A DNA stretch of 64,000 bases from Candidatus Saccharibacteria bacterium UBA1050 (GCA_002316545.1 DCDR01000001.1:249692-313691), one strand, 5' to 3'; positions 7,084 through 16,363 are shown, numbered from the stretch's first letter. Program-made: numbers and translations. The notes: generated from the sequence alone by a model not told the origin.

Positions 7084-9927
7084 CTAAATGCCCTCTATAA
7101 AAGTATCTATGAAATCTATGATACGGTTTTTGACACGTTCAAGAATACTTTCACGATGCAAAACGCTCGGTTGAGCGACTAACACATCCCCTAAGTCATG
7201 TTTGCGCGGGATGCGCCCGGTAGATACATAATGGTCCAGTAGCGCTTGCGTCTTTTCTGCATCAAGTCCCTCGTCTTCGCACATTGTGCGGAATGCCTTT
7301 ACTTGTTCATCGCTTACGAACTCAGCAAATTCCTGCTCTACGTCGCTAGCATCCTCGACGGCCAGCAATGTTCCATTTATAAACCGTTCAATGAGCTCGC
7401 GTTTGCTACGCAATTCAGCCGTATTCGCCATCGTATCATCAATCATCTTCTGCAATTCAATGCGCTTCTCCTCGTCGGCACCTACCATGCGTGCGATTAG
7501 TCGCAATATGTAACTGACATTCACTTCATCTCGGCGAGTTAACTCAAGTTCGAAATCGATATCATCGAGTATCGAAACTTTTTCTTTTTCGTGATCTTGT
7601 TTTACTTTGTCGTAAATGTCGAGATATTTGCCTTTGTAATTTTCAAGTGTTTGCTCATCGATAGCTAGATGTGAATAGTCAAAATCAGCAAATGATATCG
7701 CGACATTACGTAGCCGTAGCACTTGCCTGTATGCCTCCACGAAAGCTTTCTCAGCGTTTTCATCTGGGAGACTATCTACATCCTGCGGCGTTGCCACAAT
7801 AGACTGCAAATGTACAATCGCTTCATTAAGTTTGGCGACATAATCCTCGTACGGTTGCAAGAAGATATCTTCGCGCGCGTCTTTGTTGGCAAATAATTCT
7901 AGCGCGTCGTCTGTCGCCTTTTTGAGGTTACGGAATACTACGATGTTGCCCTGCGATTTTGTCTCGTTCAATATACGATTGGTTCGACTATACGCCTGCA
8001 GCAAGCCGTGGTAGCGCAAATTCTTGTCAACATATAGCGTGTTCAGTGTTTTACTGTCAAAACCGGTCAGGAACATATTCACTACGAGCAGCAGGTCAAC
8101 CTCACGCGCCTTCACCCGGTCGGCAATGTTACGGTAGTAATTATAGAAGCTGTCGCTGTCACGTGTGCTGTAGCTTGTGCCGAACATTTCGTTGTAGTCG
8201 GCTATGTAACTTTCTAGTTTGTCGCGGCTATGTTGGTTTACGTGGTCAAATAGGTTCAGCTGAGGGTCATCGTCGAGCATGCCATCGGCATCTTTGTCAG
8301 TTTCGTTCGCCCCATAGCTAAATATCGTTGCGATGCGGAGGTTGTGCTTTCCAGCCTGCTTTTTCCGGAATGCTTCGTAGTATTTCGTCAGCATGTCCAC
8401 GCTACTCACCGCCATAATTGCCGTGAAATCTCTGGCATGCGTTTTGCGGTCGTGGTTGGCGATAATAAAGTCGGTGATCGCCTCAACACGCAATGGCGAT
8501 TCCATCGCTTCTTGGATGTCAATCGCTTCCACGTCTACATCCACATCTTCGCGGCCATCTTTGAACTTGAAGCCTTTATAGTACTCCACGCTAAACTTTA
8601 GCACGTTCTCATCACGAATAGCATCGGTGATGACATACTTATGCAGACATTCGCCGAACAAATCTTTCGTGGTGCGTTTGCCAAGTGCATTGCTACCGGC
8701 ATTGTCCGCAAAGATCGGGGTACCGGTGAAGCCAAACAGTTGATAGTTGCCAAAGTATTCGGTGATGCGTTTGTGAGTTTCGCCGAAGTGGCTACGGTGA
8801 CACTCGTCAAAAATGAAGATGATTTTCTTATCGCGGTGCTGCTCCATCTTCAGTGCATGGCGGTCACGTGTCACGGCATTGTTGAGCTTTTGGATGGTGG
8901 TGACGATTAGCTTTGTCTCTGGGTCGTCGAACTGCTTTACTAGGCTACGTGTGTTGTCGGTTGCGTCTACACTTCCCTCGCGAAAGTTATTGAACTCACG
9001 AATGGTCTGGTTATCGAGATCGTTGCGGTCTACTACAAACACTACTTTGTAGACTTCTGGCATATCGCAGATGATCTGGCTCGCTTTGAAGCTCGTCAGC
9101 GTCTTGCCGCTACCCGTGGTGTGCCATATGTAGCCACCCTGCGCTTCATTGGCGACTTTATCAACGATAGCTTCGACTGCGTAGTATTGGTACGGGCGTA
9201 GCGCCAGTAGCGTCTTATCGGTTGTGAGCACCATATATTTGGTAACCATCTTGGCGAGGTGACACTTCTCGAGGAACACGCGCGCGAAATCTTCTAGCTC
9301 GGTAATCTTTTTGTTATCCGCATCCGCCCAAAAGCTGGTGAATTTGAATGATTCTTTCTTGGTCGTGTTATACGCCACCGTGTTGCTGTAGTATTTGGTG
9401 TTGCCACCATTACTAATGACGAAAAGCTGCACAAATTGGTACAGGCCGTAGCCACTTGCAAAACTATGACGACGGTAGCGATTGACTTGGTTAAATGCTT
9501 CTTTGAGTTCTATGCCGCGGCGCTTGAGCTCTATCTGCACCAACGGCAAGCCGTTTACGAGTATCGTCACATCGTAGCGGTTTTTGTAGCTGCCTTCTTG
9601 CGTAACTTGGCTCGTCACCTGGAATTGGTTTTGACACCATTTGGTCATATTTATAAATTCGATATTTTTGTGAGTGCCGTCATCGCGTAGCAGACTCATC
9701 TTATCACGCAAAGTCCGCGCTCGATCATACACGCTGCCTTTGTTCAGATAATTCAATATCCGCTCAAATTCTTGCGAGCTAAACTTTGTCTCGTTGTGCA
9801 GCTCGAGTTGGGTTTGTAGGTTTGCAATCAAATCAACCTCGCCCCCGATAAGCACGCGCTCGTAACCCATACCGACTAGTTGTATGATAAGATTTTCTTC
9901 TAGCACTGCTTCGGACTGCGTGGTCAT
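7084..9927 (-). CDS. hsdR: Type I restriction endonuclease, R subunit
   Basis: 947 residues, usual for HsdR, the motor and nuclease subunit of the type I restriction complex. The N-terminal PD-(D/E)xK nuclease shows RYDV (D119) and QIELK (131-135). The superfamily 2 translocase has TGSGKT (Walker A, 271-276), FDECH (DEAD-box motif) and FTGTPIF (motif III). A helical C-terminus would contact the methylase. It is the last gene of the minus-strand restriction operon and overlaps the Shedu-like gene by four bases (ATGA), so the two are translationally coupled. It appears intact. Confidence 0.95.
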   Translation of the reverse strand: MTTQSEAVLEENLIIQLVGMGYERVLIGGEVDLIANLQTQLELHNETKFSSQEFERILNYLNKGSVYDRARTLRDKMSLLRDDGTHKNIEFINMTKWCQNQFQVTSQVTQEGSYKNRYDVTILVNGLPLVQIELKRRGIELKEAFNQVNRYRRHSFASGYGLYQFVQLFVISNGGNTKYYSNTVAYNTTKKESFKFTSFWADADNKKITELEDFARVFLEKCHLAKMVTKYMVLTTDKTLLALRPYQYYAVEAIVDKVANEAQGGYIWHTTGSGKTLTSFKASQIICDMPEVYKVVFVVDRNDLDNQTIREFNNFREGSVDATDNTRSLVKQFDDPETKLIVTTIQKLNNAVTRDRHALKMEQHRDKKIIFIFDECHRSHFGETHKRITEYFGNYQLFGFTGTPIFADNAGSNALGKRTTKDLFGECLHKYVITDAIRDENVLKFSVEYYKGFKFKDGREDVDVDVEAIDIQEAMESPLRVEAITDFIIANHDRKTHARDFTAIMAVSSVDMLTKYYEAFRKKQAGKHNLRIATIFSYGANETDKDADGMLDDDPQLNLFDHVNQHSRDKLESYIADYNEMFGTSYSTRDSDSFYNYYRNIADRVKAREVDLLLVVNMFLTGFDSKTLNTLYVDKNLRYHGLLQAYSRTNRILNETKSQGNIVVFRNLKKATDDALELFANKDAREDIFLQPYEDYVAKLNEAIVHLQSIVATPQDVDSLPDENAEKAFVEAYRQVLRLRNVAISFADFDYSHLAIDEQTLENYKGKYLDIYDKVKQDHEKEKVSILDDIDFELELTRRDEVNVSYILRLIARMVGADEEKRIELQKMIDDTMANTAELRSKRELIERFINGTLLAVEDASDVEQEFAEFVSDEQVKAFRTMCEDEGLDAEKTQALLDHYVSTGRIPRKHDLGDVLVAQPSVLHRESILERVKNRIIDFIDTFIEGI

Positions 9928-11168
9928 CTTGTAAATAGCTCCAATACTGTCTGCATTTTCTTTTCAACCTCATCAAAAGTAATTATTTCTACGTCTTTAT
10001 TGCTCATTCTAAATAGTTCAAACGATCTTTTCTTTGCATCAATTTCTAAGTCGCTCAGTCTACCCACAATCACAACACATTTTGAGTTAAGTGATTGGAC
10101 AGACGAGCCCTTGGTAAGATTATCGTGCTGTTTCATAAAGTTCGTCTTTTGATCGATTACCTGCACGATAGCACCTGTCACATCCTTCGCTATTGGGTAG
10201 ATATCAGGCTTGCGATATGGTGCGCCTTGAACCAATTGAGCTTTATGTGTTTTTATTTCAATAAATGCGATATTGTCTGTGAAATTATTTTTATAAATAA
10301 AATCCACTATTTTATCGGTACTTCCACTTATTGTGTGCCCGGATACATTGAATTTATCTTTCAAGAATACTGCGGGATAACTAAAAATATTTGAGAATAT
10401 CCAAGTATGTTTTTTGAAAAACTTATGCCATTTTTCTTCTAGAGACCTTGAGTTATTTTTTTGGTCCTGTATTTTTTTAAATTCTTTTAGCACATCTTCT
10501 ATATAGACTTTATCAACCACGCGTTTGGTTGAGGCGATAGTTTCAGGTTCAATGTTAAAGTTTCTCGTGATAGCCTCTACGTCATCTTTACCTAGCCTTA
10601 TCGTATCGCTTGCATATTTACTCATGAATCGAGCAAGTTGACCCTCAAAGTAAACAATATCGCCTGGCTCGTCAAAGAGATCGGGCAGAATTTTGTGCAA
10701 TATAGACTGATGAACTCTCAGCTGTTCACGCTTGGTTGAATCTGTGAAAAGTTTTGTTCGTGCACGAAGTTTACCAAAGTCCTCTCTTGATATGTAAAGG
10801 ACGCCTCCACTAAGTTCGGATCTGTCCTTTGTGAATATAACCGCCTCAAGCGTGTCAACACAGGTCTCGAGATATCGAAAAAGCTGAGCGACTCCCTGCG
10901 GCCTAGTAAATCCGTAGCCACTTTCTATAGTCGTAGTAAAGCCGACCCTGGGTATTAAGCCATCTTCAGTTGCAATATACTCGATCTTTTCGTATTTTCG
11001 CAGGGGTGGTAGTCCACCCTCAAAGTACCTAAATGGATACCATTTGATTAAACCGTCTTTAGTCTTTTCTTTGCATACGAAAGAAGTAACCTTGTCATCA
11101 ATGACTAGCTTGTATTGAGTGCAGTTCTTTCCGACAACCTTCTTGGTATCAAGTACTTGCCTAGCCAT
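9924..11168 (-). CDS. Shedu-like (DUF4263) nuclease
   Basis: 414 residues. The C-terminal third matches the DUF4263 domain of the Shedu anti-phage protein SduA: EEKWHKFFKKHTWIFS (244-259), then the PD-(D/E)xK core with DKIVDF (D289) and FIEIK (E304, K306). The N-terminal 230 residues form a separate, probably regulatory region, as in other Shedu proteins. Shedu acts in other bacteria as a stand-alone defence nuclease; here it sits between hsdS and hsdR with 1- and 4-base overlaps, so it is part of the operon and not a neighbour by chance. The catalytic residues look intact. Confidence 0.8.
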   Translation of the reverse strand: MARQVLDTKKVVGKNCTQYKLVIDDKVTSFVCKEKTKDGLIKWYPFRYFEGGLPPLRKYEKIEYIATEDGLIPRVGFTTTIESGYGFTRPQGVAQLFRYLETCVDTLEAVIFTKDRSELSGGVLYISREDFGKLRARTKLFTDSTKREQLRVHQSILHKILPDLFDEPGDIVYFEGQLARFMSKYASDTIRLGKDDVEAITRNFNIEPETIASTKRVVDKVYIEDVLKEFKKIQDQKNNSRSLEEKWHKFFKKHTWIFSNIFSYPAVFLKDKFNVSGHTISGSTDKIVDFIYKNNFTDNIAFIEIKTHKAQLVQGAPYRKPDIYPIAKDVTGAIVQVIDQKTNFMKQHDNLTKGSSVQSLNSKCVVIVGRLSDLEIDAKKRSFELFRMSNKDVEIITFDEVEKKMQTVLELFTR

Positions 11169-12361
11169 TACGCAAACATCCTCTGTAACAAGCTCTTTTT
11201 GAACAATTTTACCTGCTCGAGCTTGGTTTTTTCTAGATTTATCTTATCATCGAGATTCATCAGGAAGTCGGCGATTTTTCGTTGCTCTTCAAGCACGGGA
11301 GTATGTATTGGCAATTTTCTTATCTCTGGTGGTCGAATTTCCTTTATCGAGCTACCTTGTGCGTATCTAAGTAGTGTCTTCTTGCTATTCCGCAGCCAGT
11401 ACTTGATGAACAGTCCATCTGCTTGATCTACAGACAGTTTGATGCCGGCAATGCCCTGCTTTGTTGCCATCGGAATTTTTGCAATACCAACTTCGCCAAT
11501 AGTGGCACCTGTCGAGAGGATAATTGTATTTATTGGCCATAGTTTGGCTGAAGATCTTTTCAAGCCTTGTTCTGACAGCGTATTTTTTGTGTATGTTATC
11601 TCATCTCTAATATCGTCAATCACAGCCCAGCTTATTTCACCACCAAAATTATTTTGATTAGACGTGTCGGGAGTACCTCCGTCACCAATATCTTCAATGA
11701 TCTCACCAAATCTTTTTGATTGCCAAGCCGAATAGTCCTCACCATCTTCATCTTTAAATCTCAGTTTTTGGGTGAAGATTTTTTGCATGACACCTTTTTT
11801 GTAGCGCTGCATTAGCTCCACCTTTTTATCTATCACCGCAATCAGCTCATCCACTGCGGTTAAAAACCCCGCAATTTTCTCTTGCTCCACAATCCTCGGT
11901 AGACTAATTTTTATACGGGAGAAAAGCGGATACCACAAATATATTCGAACACCGCCTTCACCGAGCACACTATAGTAATACATGGTGCTATCCTTATGCA
12001 AAAACTGATCAAGAAACTCGCCATTGGTATTAAGCTTGGGCCTAAAGCACACGTATAGCGAGCTAATTACTGCCTCACTATCTGAAAGACGGGCGATCGA
12101 ACCAACGTTGATTCTTGCCGGATTATACGCAAAATCACCTTTCTGGACAATCTTATACGCTGCCAGATCATTCCCTGCCACGGATTTACTAAAATGTTCA
12201 GTCTGAAGCACAAAGCCTCTAGAGTTTGTGACCGAGTATATTGGGCCCGATAGTTTTTCTTTGTTGCGTCTAGAGAATAACATCGTTACCTCTCCTAGCT
12301 TCTTGACTTCCCATTCCTCGCTAAACTCTGGAAATCGCAGTTTTGGAATGCTTCGACTCAT
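11168..12361 (-). CDS. hsdS: Type I restriction-modification specificity subunit
   Basis: 397 residues with the two target-recognition domains and two conserved helical spacers of HsdS, which set the bipartite DNA target for both methylation and cleavage. The half-repeats are visible: RFPEFSEEWEVKKLGEV near the N-terminus and FKDEDGEDYSAWQSKRFGEI near the middle, with PRIVEQEKIAGFL and PVLEEQRKIADFL closing each half. It overlaps both neighbours by a few bases. Nothing looks truncated, and no inverted spare hsdS copy that would suggest phase variation is seen in the window. Confidence 0.92.
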   Translation of the reverse strand: MSRSIPKLRFPEFSEEWEVKKLGEVTMLFSRRNKEKLSGPIYSVTNSRGFVLQTEHFSKSVAGNDLAAYKIVQKGDFAYNPARINVGSIARLSDSEAVISSLYVCFRPKLNTNGEFLDQFLHKDSTMYYYSVLGEGGVRIYLWYPLFSRIKISLPRIVEQEKIAGFLTAVDELIAVIDKKVELMQRYKKGVMQKIFTQKLRFKDEDGEDYSAWQSKRFGEIIEDIGDGGTPDTSNQNNFGGEISWAVIDDIRDEITYTKNTLSEQGLKRSSAKLWPINTIILSTGATIGEVGIAKIPMATKQGIAGIKLSVDQADGLFIKYWLRNSKKTLLRYAQGSSIKEIRPPEIRKLPIHTPVLEEQRKIADFLMNLDDKINLEKTKLEQVKLFKKSLLQRMFA

Positions 12362-12825
12362 AAGATTACCTCAATAGCAACAGTATTTCTGTCCATATCA
12401 ATCCAAACGAAATCAATCCTTGAGCTTAGTACGCCAACGAAGAGGCCATGGGAGTAATGCAGACTGGGCGTATTAAAATTGCTTCTAATCTTTTCGATAT
12501 CACGCTTGCCTCTTTCACTACCTCTGCCCGCTTTCTTTACTTCAACAACCAAAAGGTTACTTTCTGAATCGTTGCGTTTATGCACAATGATATCAGGTCT
12601 TATCTTTTTGTCCTCGGTGCTGCGTTTATAGCGGTCGACTTGTCCGTTAATGTTCGTGTTGTATTCGCAATCTACAGCATATTTTGGAAATTCTTCCTCT
12701 AAATAGACGGCTAGTCTATGGCTGATAGTCAGTTCATACAGGTTGCCGTCAATCAAAGCCTGCTTGTCCTGTTCGTGAAGCTTCATGACTGCACGAAGCG
12801 CACCACTTTTTGCCGAACTGGTCAC
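12358..12825 (-). CDS. PD-(D/E)xK-like nuclease, small restriction-operon protein
   Basis: About 155 residues. RPDIIVHKR followed by LLVVEVKK gives the D...ExK spacing of a PD-(D/E)xK nuclease core. No separate DNA-binding domain is present. The GTG at 12825 is chosen because it overlaps the upstream stop as GTGA and has GGAG nine bases before it; an ATG at 12840 is the alternative. It lies between a membrane protein gene and hsdS in the restriction operon, so it may be an accessory nuclease or a remnant of one. Confidence 0.6.
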   Translation of the reverse strand: MTSSAKSGALRAVMKLHEQDKQALIDGNLYELTISHRLAVYLEEEFPKYAVDCEYNTNINGQVDRYKRSTEDKKIRPDIIVHKRNDSESNLLVVEVKKAGRGSERGKRDIEKIRSNFNTPSLHYSHGLFVGVLSSRIDFVWIDMDRNTVAIEVIL

Positions 12826-13325
12826 GCGACAAGTCTCCATATCAATAAGAGCACAAGTGCTGTGCCTGCAAACGCGAGGATATAGCCAAGCATAAGTAGT
12901 CTATTTGGCCATTTTGTGTAACCGATCGTTGACGACGTTTCTATGATTCTATATTTTTCGTATTCTTCTGGGCTGATGTGCGTTTTTTTTGTTTGCTTAA
13001 TAATCGCCTCTACTTCGCCTACCTTTTTTATATAGTGCTTGATCGAATTTATTACTCTGGCTTGCTGCCAGCTACCAGCGGCAAGATGAACCGTTAAGGC
13101 TATAGCAAGAGTAGTCGCAGCACTTGCGGCGAGTATTTTTTGGTTATTTTCGAAACCAAGAGTACCCAAGAATGCAAGCTGAGCAAGTATTACCGTGGCC
13201 ACTAGCGTTTGAAATCTACCAGACATTTCGTTGGAAAGCTGTATATTCTTAATGGCCGCATCAGTAAACTTCTGCTTTTCGCCAAATAAGTCGACTACGT
13301 ATTTTTTGAACGGACTTGCCATCAT
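12822..13325 (-). CDS. Membrane protein of the restriction operon
   Basis: 167 residues with three hydrophobic helices: two adjacent in the middle (about 40-60 and 65-85) and one at the C-terminus, separated by a charged region. The layout resembles small two- or three-helix proteins coded next to defence nucleases, but I do not recognise the family. It overlaps the DUF4145 gene upstream by four bases (ATGA) and the nuclease gene downstream by four (GTGA). A membrane protein inside a type I restriction operon is unusual. Confidence 0.65.
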   Translation of the reverse strand: MMASPFKKYVVDLFGEKQKFTDAAIKNIQLSNEMSGRFQTLVATVILAQLAFLGTLGFENNQKILAASAATTLAIALTVHLAAGSWQQARVINSIKHYIKKVGEVEAIIKQTKKTHISPEEYEKYRIIETSSTIGYTKWPNRLLMLGYILAFAGTALVLLLIWRLVA

Positions 13326-13969
13326 ATATCCTTACTTGGAGTTTTTTGGTCACGGACTTCGATGGCTTTTTTCTTAGCATCCGGAATCTTGTCATATATC
13401 TCTTGGATTTGCTTCGGTTCGGTAATCATGGTCTCCGCAATCTTATTTAACAACCTGAATAATGCTTGTGCAGTGGCCGGATCATCGCGCAGGTCTATTT
13501 GCCCAGGGTGTACAGACTCATTGCCTATAACACGCAACACATCAAGTGCTTGTTGAATCGTTGGCGAAAGTCCACTTTTCACAAGATTGCCTATGTCGGT
13601 ATTGATATCTTTACCGTTTTCACCCAGCTGGATACATAATTTTTGGACCGCTAGTCTGAGCAATGCGGCAGCACCTCTAGGTGATTTTTGGAGTATTGAT
13701 ACAGCTTCACTATAGTCTTGCTTGATTTCCTCCGATAAGTCTTCATTTGGCGATTCTACTTCACCACTATCTGGCAATACCATTGCACCTTCATTCCAGA
13801 TAGAAAAACGATAGCAGTGCCCACATCGACACAGTTCGATATCTTCGATTATCCCGACTATCCTGGGACTTGTTATGGCATGCCAATTCTGATCCGCATA
13901 CGCACCACAGAATGGACAATTGAATGCATTATCATGATAGCTTGCGGGAGTGTAAGGAACTTTCGCCAT
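13322..13969 (-). CDS. DUF4145 protein with N-terminal zinc ribbon
   Basis: 215 residues. The N-terminus has two CxxC pairs (CPFC and CRCGHC), a likely zinc ribbon. The DUF4145 region follows (about 85-185), an alpha-helical, HEPN-related domain with SPRGAAALLRLAVQKLC and VIGNESVHPG. DUF4145 genes are often found with type I restriction operons, but their role is not settled. The start codon shares one base with the hsdM stop (TGATG). Confidence 0.75.
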   Translation of the reverse strand: MAKVPYTPASYHDNAFNCPFCGAYADQNWHAITSPRIVGIIEDIELCRCGHCYRFSIWNEGAMVLPDSGEVESPNEDLSEEIKQDYSEAVSILQKSPRGAAALLRLAVQKLCIQLGENGKDINTDIGNLVKSGLSPTIQQALDVLRVIGNESVHPGQIDLRDDPATAQALFRLLNKIAETMITEPKQIQEIYDKIPDAKKKAIEVRDQKTPSKDI

Positions 13970-15519
13970 CAGAATGGACTCCTTATGCCAAGCTCTTTAG
14001 TGTATTCTGTTATTTTTGCATCGAGCTCTGCGCTAGATTTATCGAGCTTGCGGATTTCATCTACAACCTCATCTAAGTCAATCTCCACCTCCTCTTCAAA
14101 CGTGTCGACATAACGCGGAATGTTCAGGTTGTAGTCGTTTTCTTTGATTTCATCCAGGCTGGCAACGTGACTGTATTTATCCTTTTCGTTTCGCTGCTCA
14201 TATGTCTCGAGAATCTCATCGATGTCGCTTGAGCGCAGACGGTTCTGGTTTTTGCCCTTTTCAAAATGCTTGCTGGCGTCGATAAACAGCACGTTTTCGC
14301 CAGTTGGGCGGCACTTTTTGAACACCAATATACAAGCTGGGATACTAGTGCCAAAGAATAGATTTGCGGGTAGCCCAATTACAGCATCCAGGTAATTCTT
14401 TTGCTCTATCAAAAATTTGCGAATATGGCCCTCAGCTGCGCCGCGGAATAGAACACCATGAGGCATGACCACTGCCATCGTACCGTTTTCGTCAAGCTGG
14501 TAGATCATGTGCTGAATAAAGGCGTAGTCTGCCTTGCTGCTTGGGGCAAGCTTGCCGTACTGTGCAAAGCGCTCATCACTGAGGTGAATTGCATTTGCCG
14601 ACCACTTCGCACTAAACGGCGGATTAGCGACTATAGCTTCAAACTTATATTCGAGGTGCTGTGGATGCTCTAAAGTATCTTCCTGTTTGATGTCAAAATC
14701 TGCAAAGTGTACATCATGTAATATCATATTCATCCGAGCCAAGTTGTAGGTAGTGTGTATAGACTCCTGCCCAAAAAACCTGTCGACATTTGCAAATTTT
14801 GCTACACGAAGCAGAAGTGAACCTGACCCACAGGTAGGGTCGTAAGCACTCTTCAGTTCCTTTTTACTGGCAGAAACGATACGTGCTAGGATTTGAGAAA
14901 CTTCCTGCGGCGTGTAAAATTCACCGGCTTTTTTTCCGGCACCACTAGCAAACTGGCCAATCAAATATTCGTACGCATCGCCAAGCACGTCAATTTCGGA
15001 ATCTTCCAGACGAAAGTCGATCTTATCGAGGTGCAGTAGTACTTTTGCGATCAACTCATTGCGCTGGCTCACCGTTTTACCCAGGCGCGTAGCATTCAGG
15101 TCAAGCTCTGAGAATAAATGCTCAAAATCTTCCTCACTATCCGTGCCCATTGTACTCTGCTCGATACTATTGAGAATGCGCTCAAGGTCTTCGTTGAGAT
15201 TGTCATTCGTCATGCCATTTTGAGCGACATGATGGAACATTTCGTTTGGAGCGAGGAAATAGCCGAGCTTATCAAGCGTGGCTGTGCGAACAGCGATGAT
15301 ATAATCGCCTTCTTTCGGGTCGCCTAGTAGCTCGGCGTATTTTTTATTATCTGGACGTAGCAACTCATCGGCGTAAAGTTCGATTTTCTCCGAAAGGTAT
15401 TTGTAGAAGATAAAGCCGAGGATGTAATCGCGAAATTCATCAGCATCCATCTTACCGCGGAGCTCATTCGCAATATTCCATAGTTGAGTTTGTAGCTGTT
15501 TTTTCTGATCTTCCGACAT
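13969..15519 (-). CDS. hsdM: Type I restriction-modification methyltransferase subunit
   Basis: About 516 residues, the usual size of HsdM, which methylates adenine in the target set by HsdS. The N-terminal helical HsdM_N domain is followed by the N6-adenine methylase with the SAM-binding YDPTCGSGSLL and the catalytic NPPF (VANPPFSAKW). First gene of the restriction operon. Two adjacent ATG codons follow GGAGGT; the second (15519) gives the better spacing. Confidence 0.95.
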   Translation of the reverse strand: MSEDQKKQLQTQLWNIANELRGKMDADEFRDYILGFIFYKYLSEKIELYADELLRPDNKKYAELLGDPKEGDYIIAVRTATLDKLGYFLAPNEMFHHVAQNGMTNDNLNEDLERILNSIEQSTMGTDSEEDFEHLFSELDLNATRLGKTVSQRNELIAKVLLHLDKIDFRLEDSEIDVLGDAYEYLIGQFASGAGKKAGEFYTPQEVSQILARIVSASKKELKSAYDPTCGSGSLLLRVAKFANVDRFFGQESIHTTYNLARMNMILHDVHFADFDIKQEDTLEHPQHLEYKFEAIVANPPFSAKWSANAIHLSDERFAQYGKLAPSSKADYAFIQHMIYQLDENGTMAVVMPHGVLFRGAAEGHIRKFLIEQKNYLDAVIGLPANLFFGTSIPACILVFKKCRPTGENVLFIDASKHFEKGKNQNRLRSSDIDEILETYEQRNEKDKYSHVASLDEIKENDYNLNIPRYVDTFEEEVEIDLDEVVDEIRKLDKSSAELDAKITEYTKELGIRSPF

Positions 15520-15539
15520 CATACCTCCAAAGTATATTT

Positions 15540-15796
15540 TAAGTATACCCTCGCCGCCTCTGTATTTCTACCCTATTGTCGCGATTGAGGGGTCCGGAGC
15601 AATTGGCTTCTTGGGTCTTGGGAGCACGACCACCCACATGGCGAGGTGCACCAATTACGGAATAATTCACGAGATCGCAGTTTGTCGTCTGTAACTTCAG
15701 AAATTACGACAAACCGACCAACGGGAGTTATCTCGTGACCGTAGCTGGTGCGCTGAGACATATGGCGTGGTAGTGATACCCCAAGTCGTTCTTCTG
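15540..15796. other. Gap with nested inverted repeats, no convincing gene
   Basis: CACGAGAT (15668-15675) pairs with ATCTCGTG (15730-15737) and encloses GTTTGTCGT (15680-15688) pairing with ACGACAAAC (15706-15714). This is a two-level stem that neither a terminator nor a known RNA family explains. Short ORFs here look spurious. Confidence 0.45.
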
Positions 15797-15907
15797 GTAC
15801 TCTTATCGAAAAAGAGTACGTTTTTGTTTCTTTTGACACCAAAAGAAATGGTTTTTGCTACTTTTGACACGCAAAAGTAGCCGTTTGGTTCTTTACGGCA
15901 AAAGAAC
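15797..15907. repeat. Four tandem hairpins with a 30-base period
   Basis: Arms: GTACTCTT/AAGAGTAC (15797-15819), TTTCTTTTG/CAAAAGAAA (15827-15848), GCTACTTTTG/CAAAAGTAGC (15857-15881), GTTCTTT/AAAGAAC (15888-15907). The starts are 30, 30 and 31 bases apart. Hairpins 2 and 3 share the core CTTTTGACAC and differ by compensating changes in the arms. They lie between the hsdM start and the promoter of the GC-rich gene at 16000. Confidence 0.7.
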
Positions 15908-15918
15908 ACCCATAAATA

Positions 15919-15948
15919 TTGCATTTTAATACCGTTTATGCTATAATA
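15919..15948 (+). promoter_or_regulatory. Promoter for the GC-rich gene at 16000
   Basis: TTGCAT (15919-15924), 18-base spacer, TATAAT (15943-15948) inside the extended -10 TGCTATAAT. Confidence 0.75.
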
Positions 15949-15999
15949 GTAGTTGAGCTTAACCGCAGTACCCCAAAAGACCTACCTAGAGGAGCACAC

Positions 16000-16257
16000 A
16001 TGTTGGACCGCATCAGGAGACAGCTCGCCGCGATCGTGGAGCGCTTCGGCAGCCACAAGCAGCCGATGGCGACCATCGAGAGCGTAGTCCCTCAGCAGCC
16101 GCTGAGCGAGCTGAGCACCGACTACGTCGACGCCGTCACCTACAGCATGGGTTCGCTGGACCCGTTCCACCGCACCGTCTACCCGCCTTCCGGCACGTTC
16201 CAGGTGGGCGACCAGGTACCGCTCAACAGGCTCGAGCACTGGGCACACGCCCACTGA
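16000..16257 (+). CDS. Small GC-rich protein of unknown function
   Basis: 85 residues, not recognised. Strong GC preference at third codon positions, in contrast with the SDR gene next to it. No Cys, signal peptide or membrane helix; the N-terminus is a basic helix (MLDRIRRQLAAIVERFG) and the C-terminus ends with EHWAHAH. The ATG at 16000 is set by GAGGAG at 15990-15995. It has its own promoter and terminator, the same layout as the genes at 6452, 17272 and 17807. Confidence 0.7.
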   Translation: MLDRIRRQLAAIVERFGSHKQPMATIESVVPQQPLSELSTDYVDAVTYSMGSLDPFHRTVYPPSGTFQVGDQVPLNRLEHWAHAH

Positions 16258-16262
16258 CTCTC

Positions 16263-16324
16263 GCCCCCAGTCACACCGTGACGGCCTACGGCCTCCGGTA
16301 TGACCGGGGGCTGTTTGCTTTTTT
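16263..16324 (+). terminator. Intrinsic terminator after the GC-rich gene
   Basis: GCCCCC (16263-16268) pairs with GGGGGC (16306-16311), with a smaller inner stem, followed by T-rich DNA ending in TTTTTT. Confidence 0.75.
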
Positions 16325-16326
16325 GG

Positions 16327-16335
16327 TGCTACAAT
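16327..16335 (+). promoter_or_regulatory. Extended -10 promoter of the SDR gene
   Basis: TGCTACAAT, an extended -10 element 28 bases before the ATG at 16364. Confidence 0.55.
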
Positions 16336-16363
16336 AAAAGTACAAACTAACGAAAGAAACAGC

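Noticed and set aside
15797..15907. CRISPR array
   Set aside because: A 30-base period leaves no spacers, and the units are self-complementary hairpins with variable arms.
15573..15924. Short minus-strand ORFs upstream of hsdM
   Set aside because: They run through the hairpin repeats and structured region, with no ribosome sites and odd composition.
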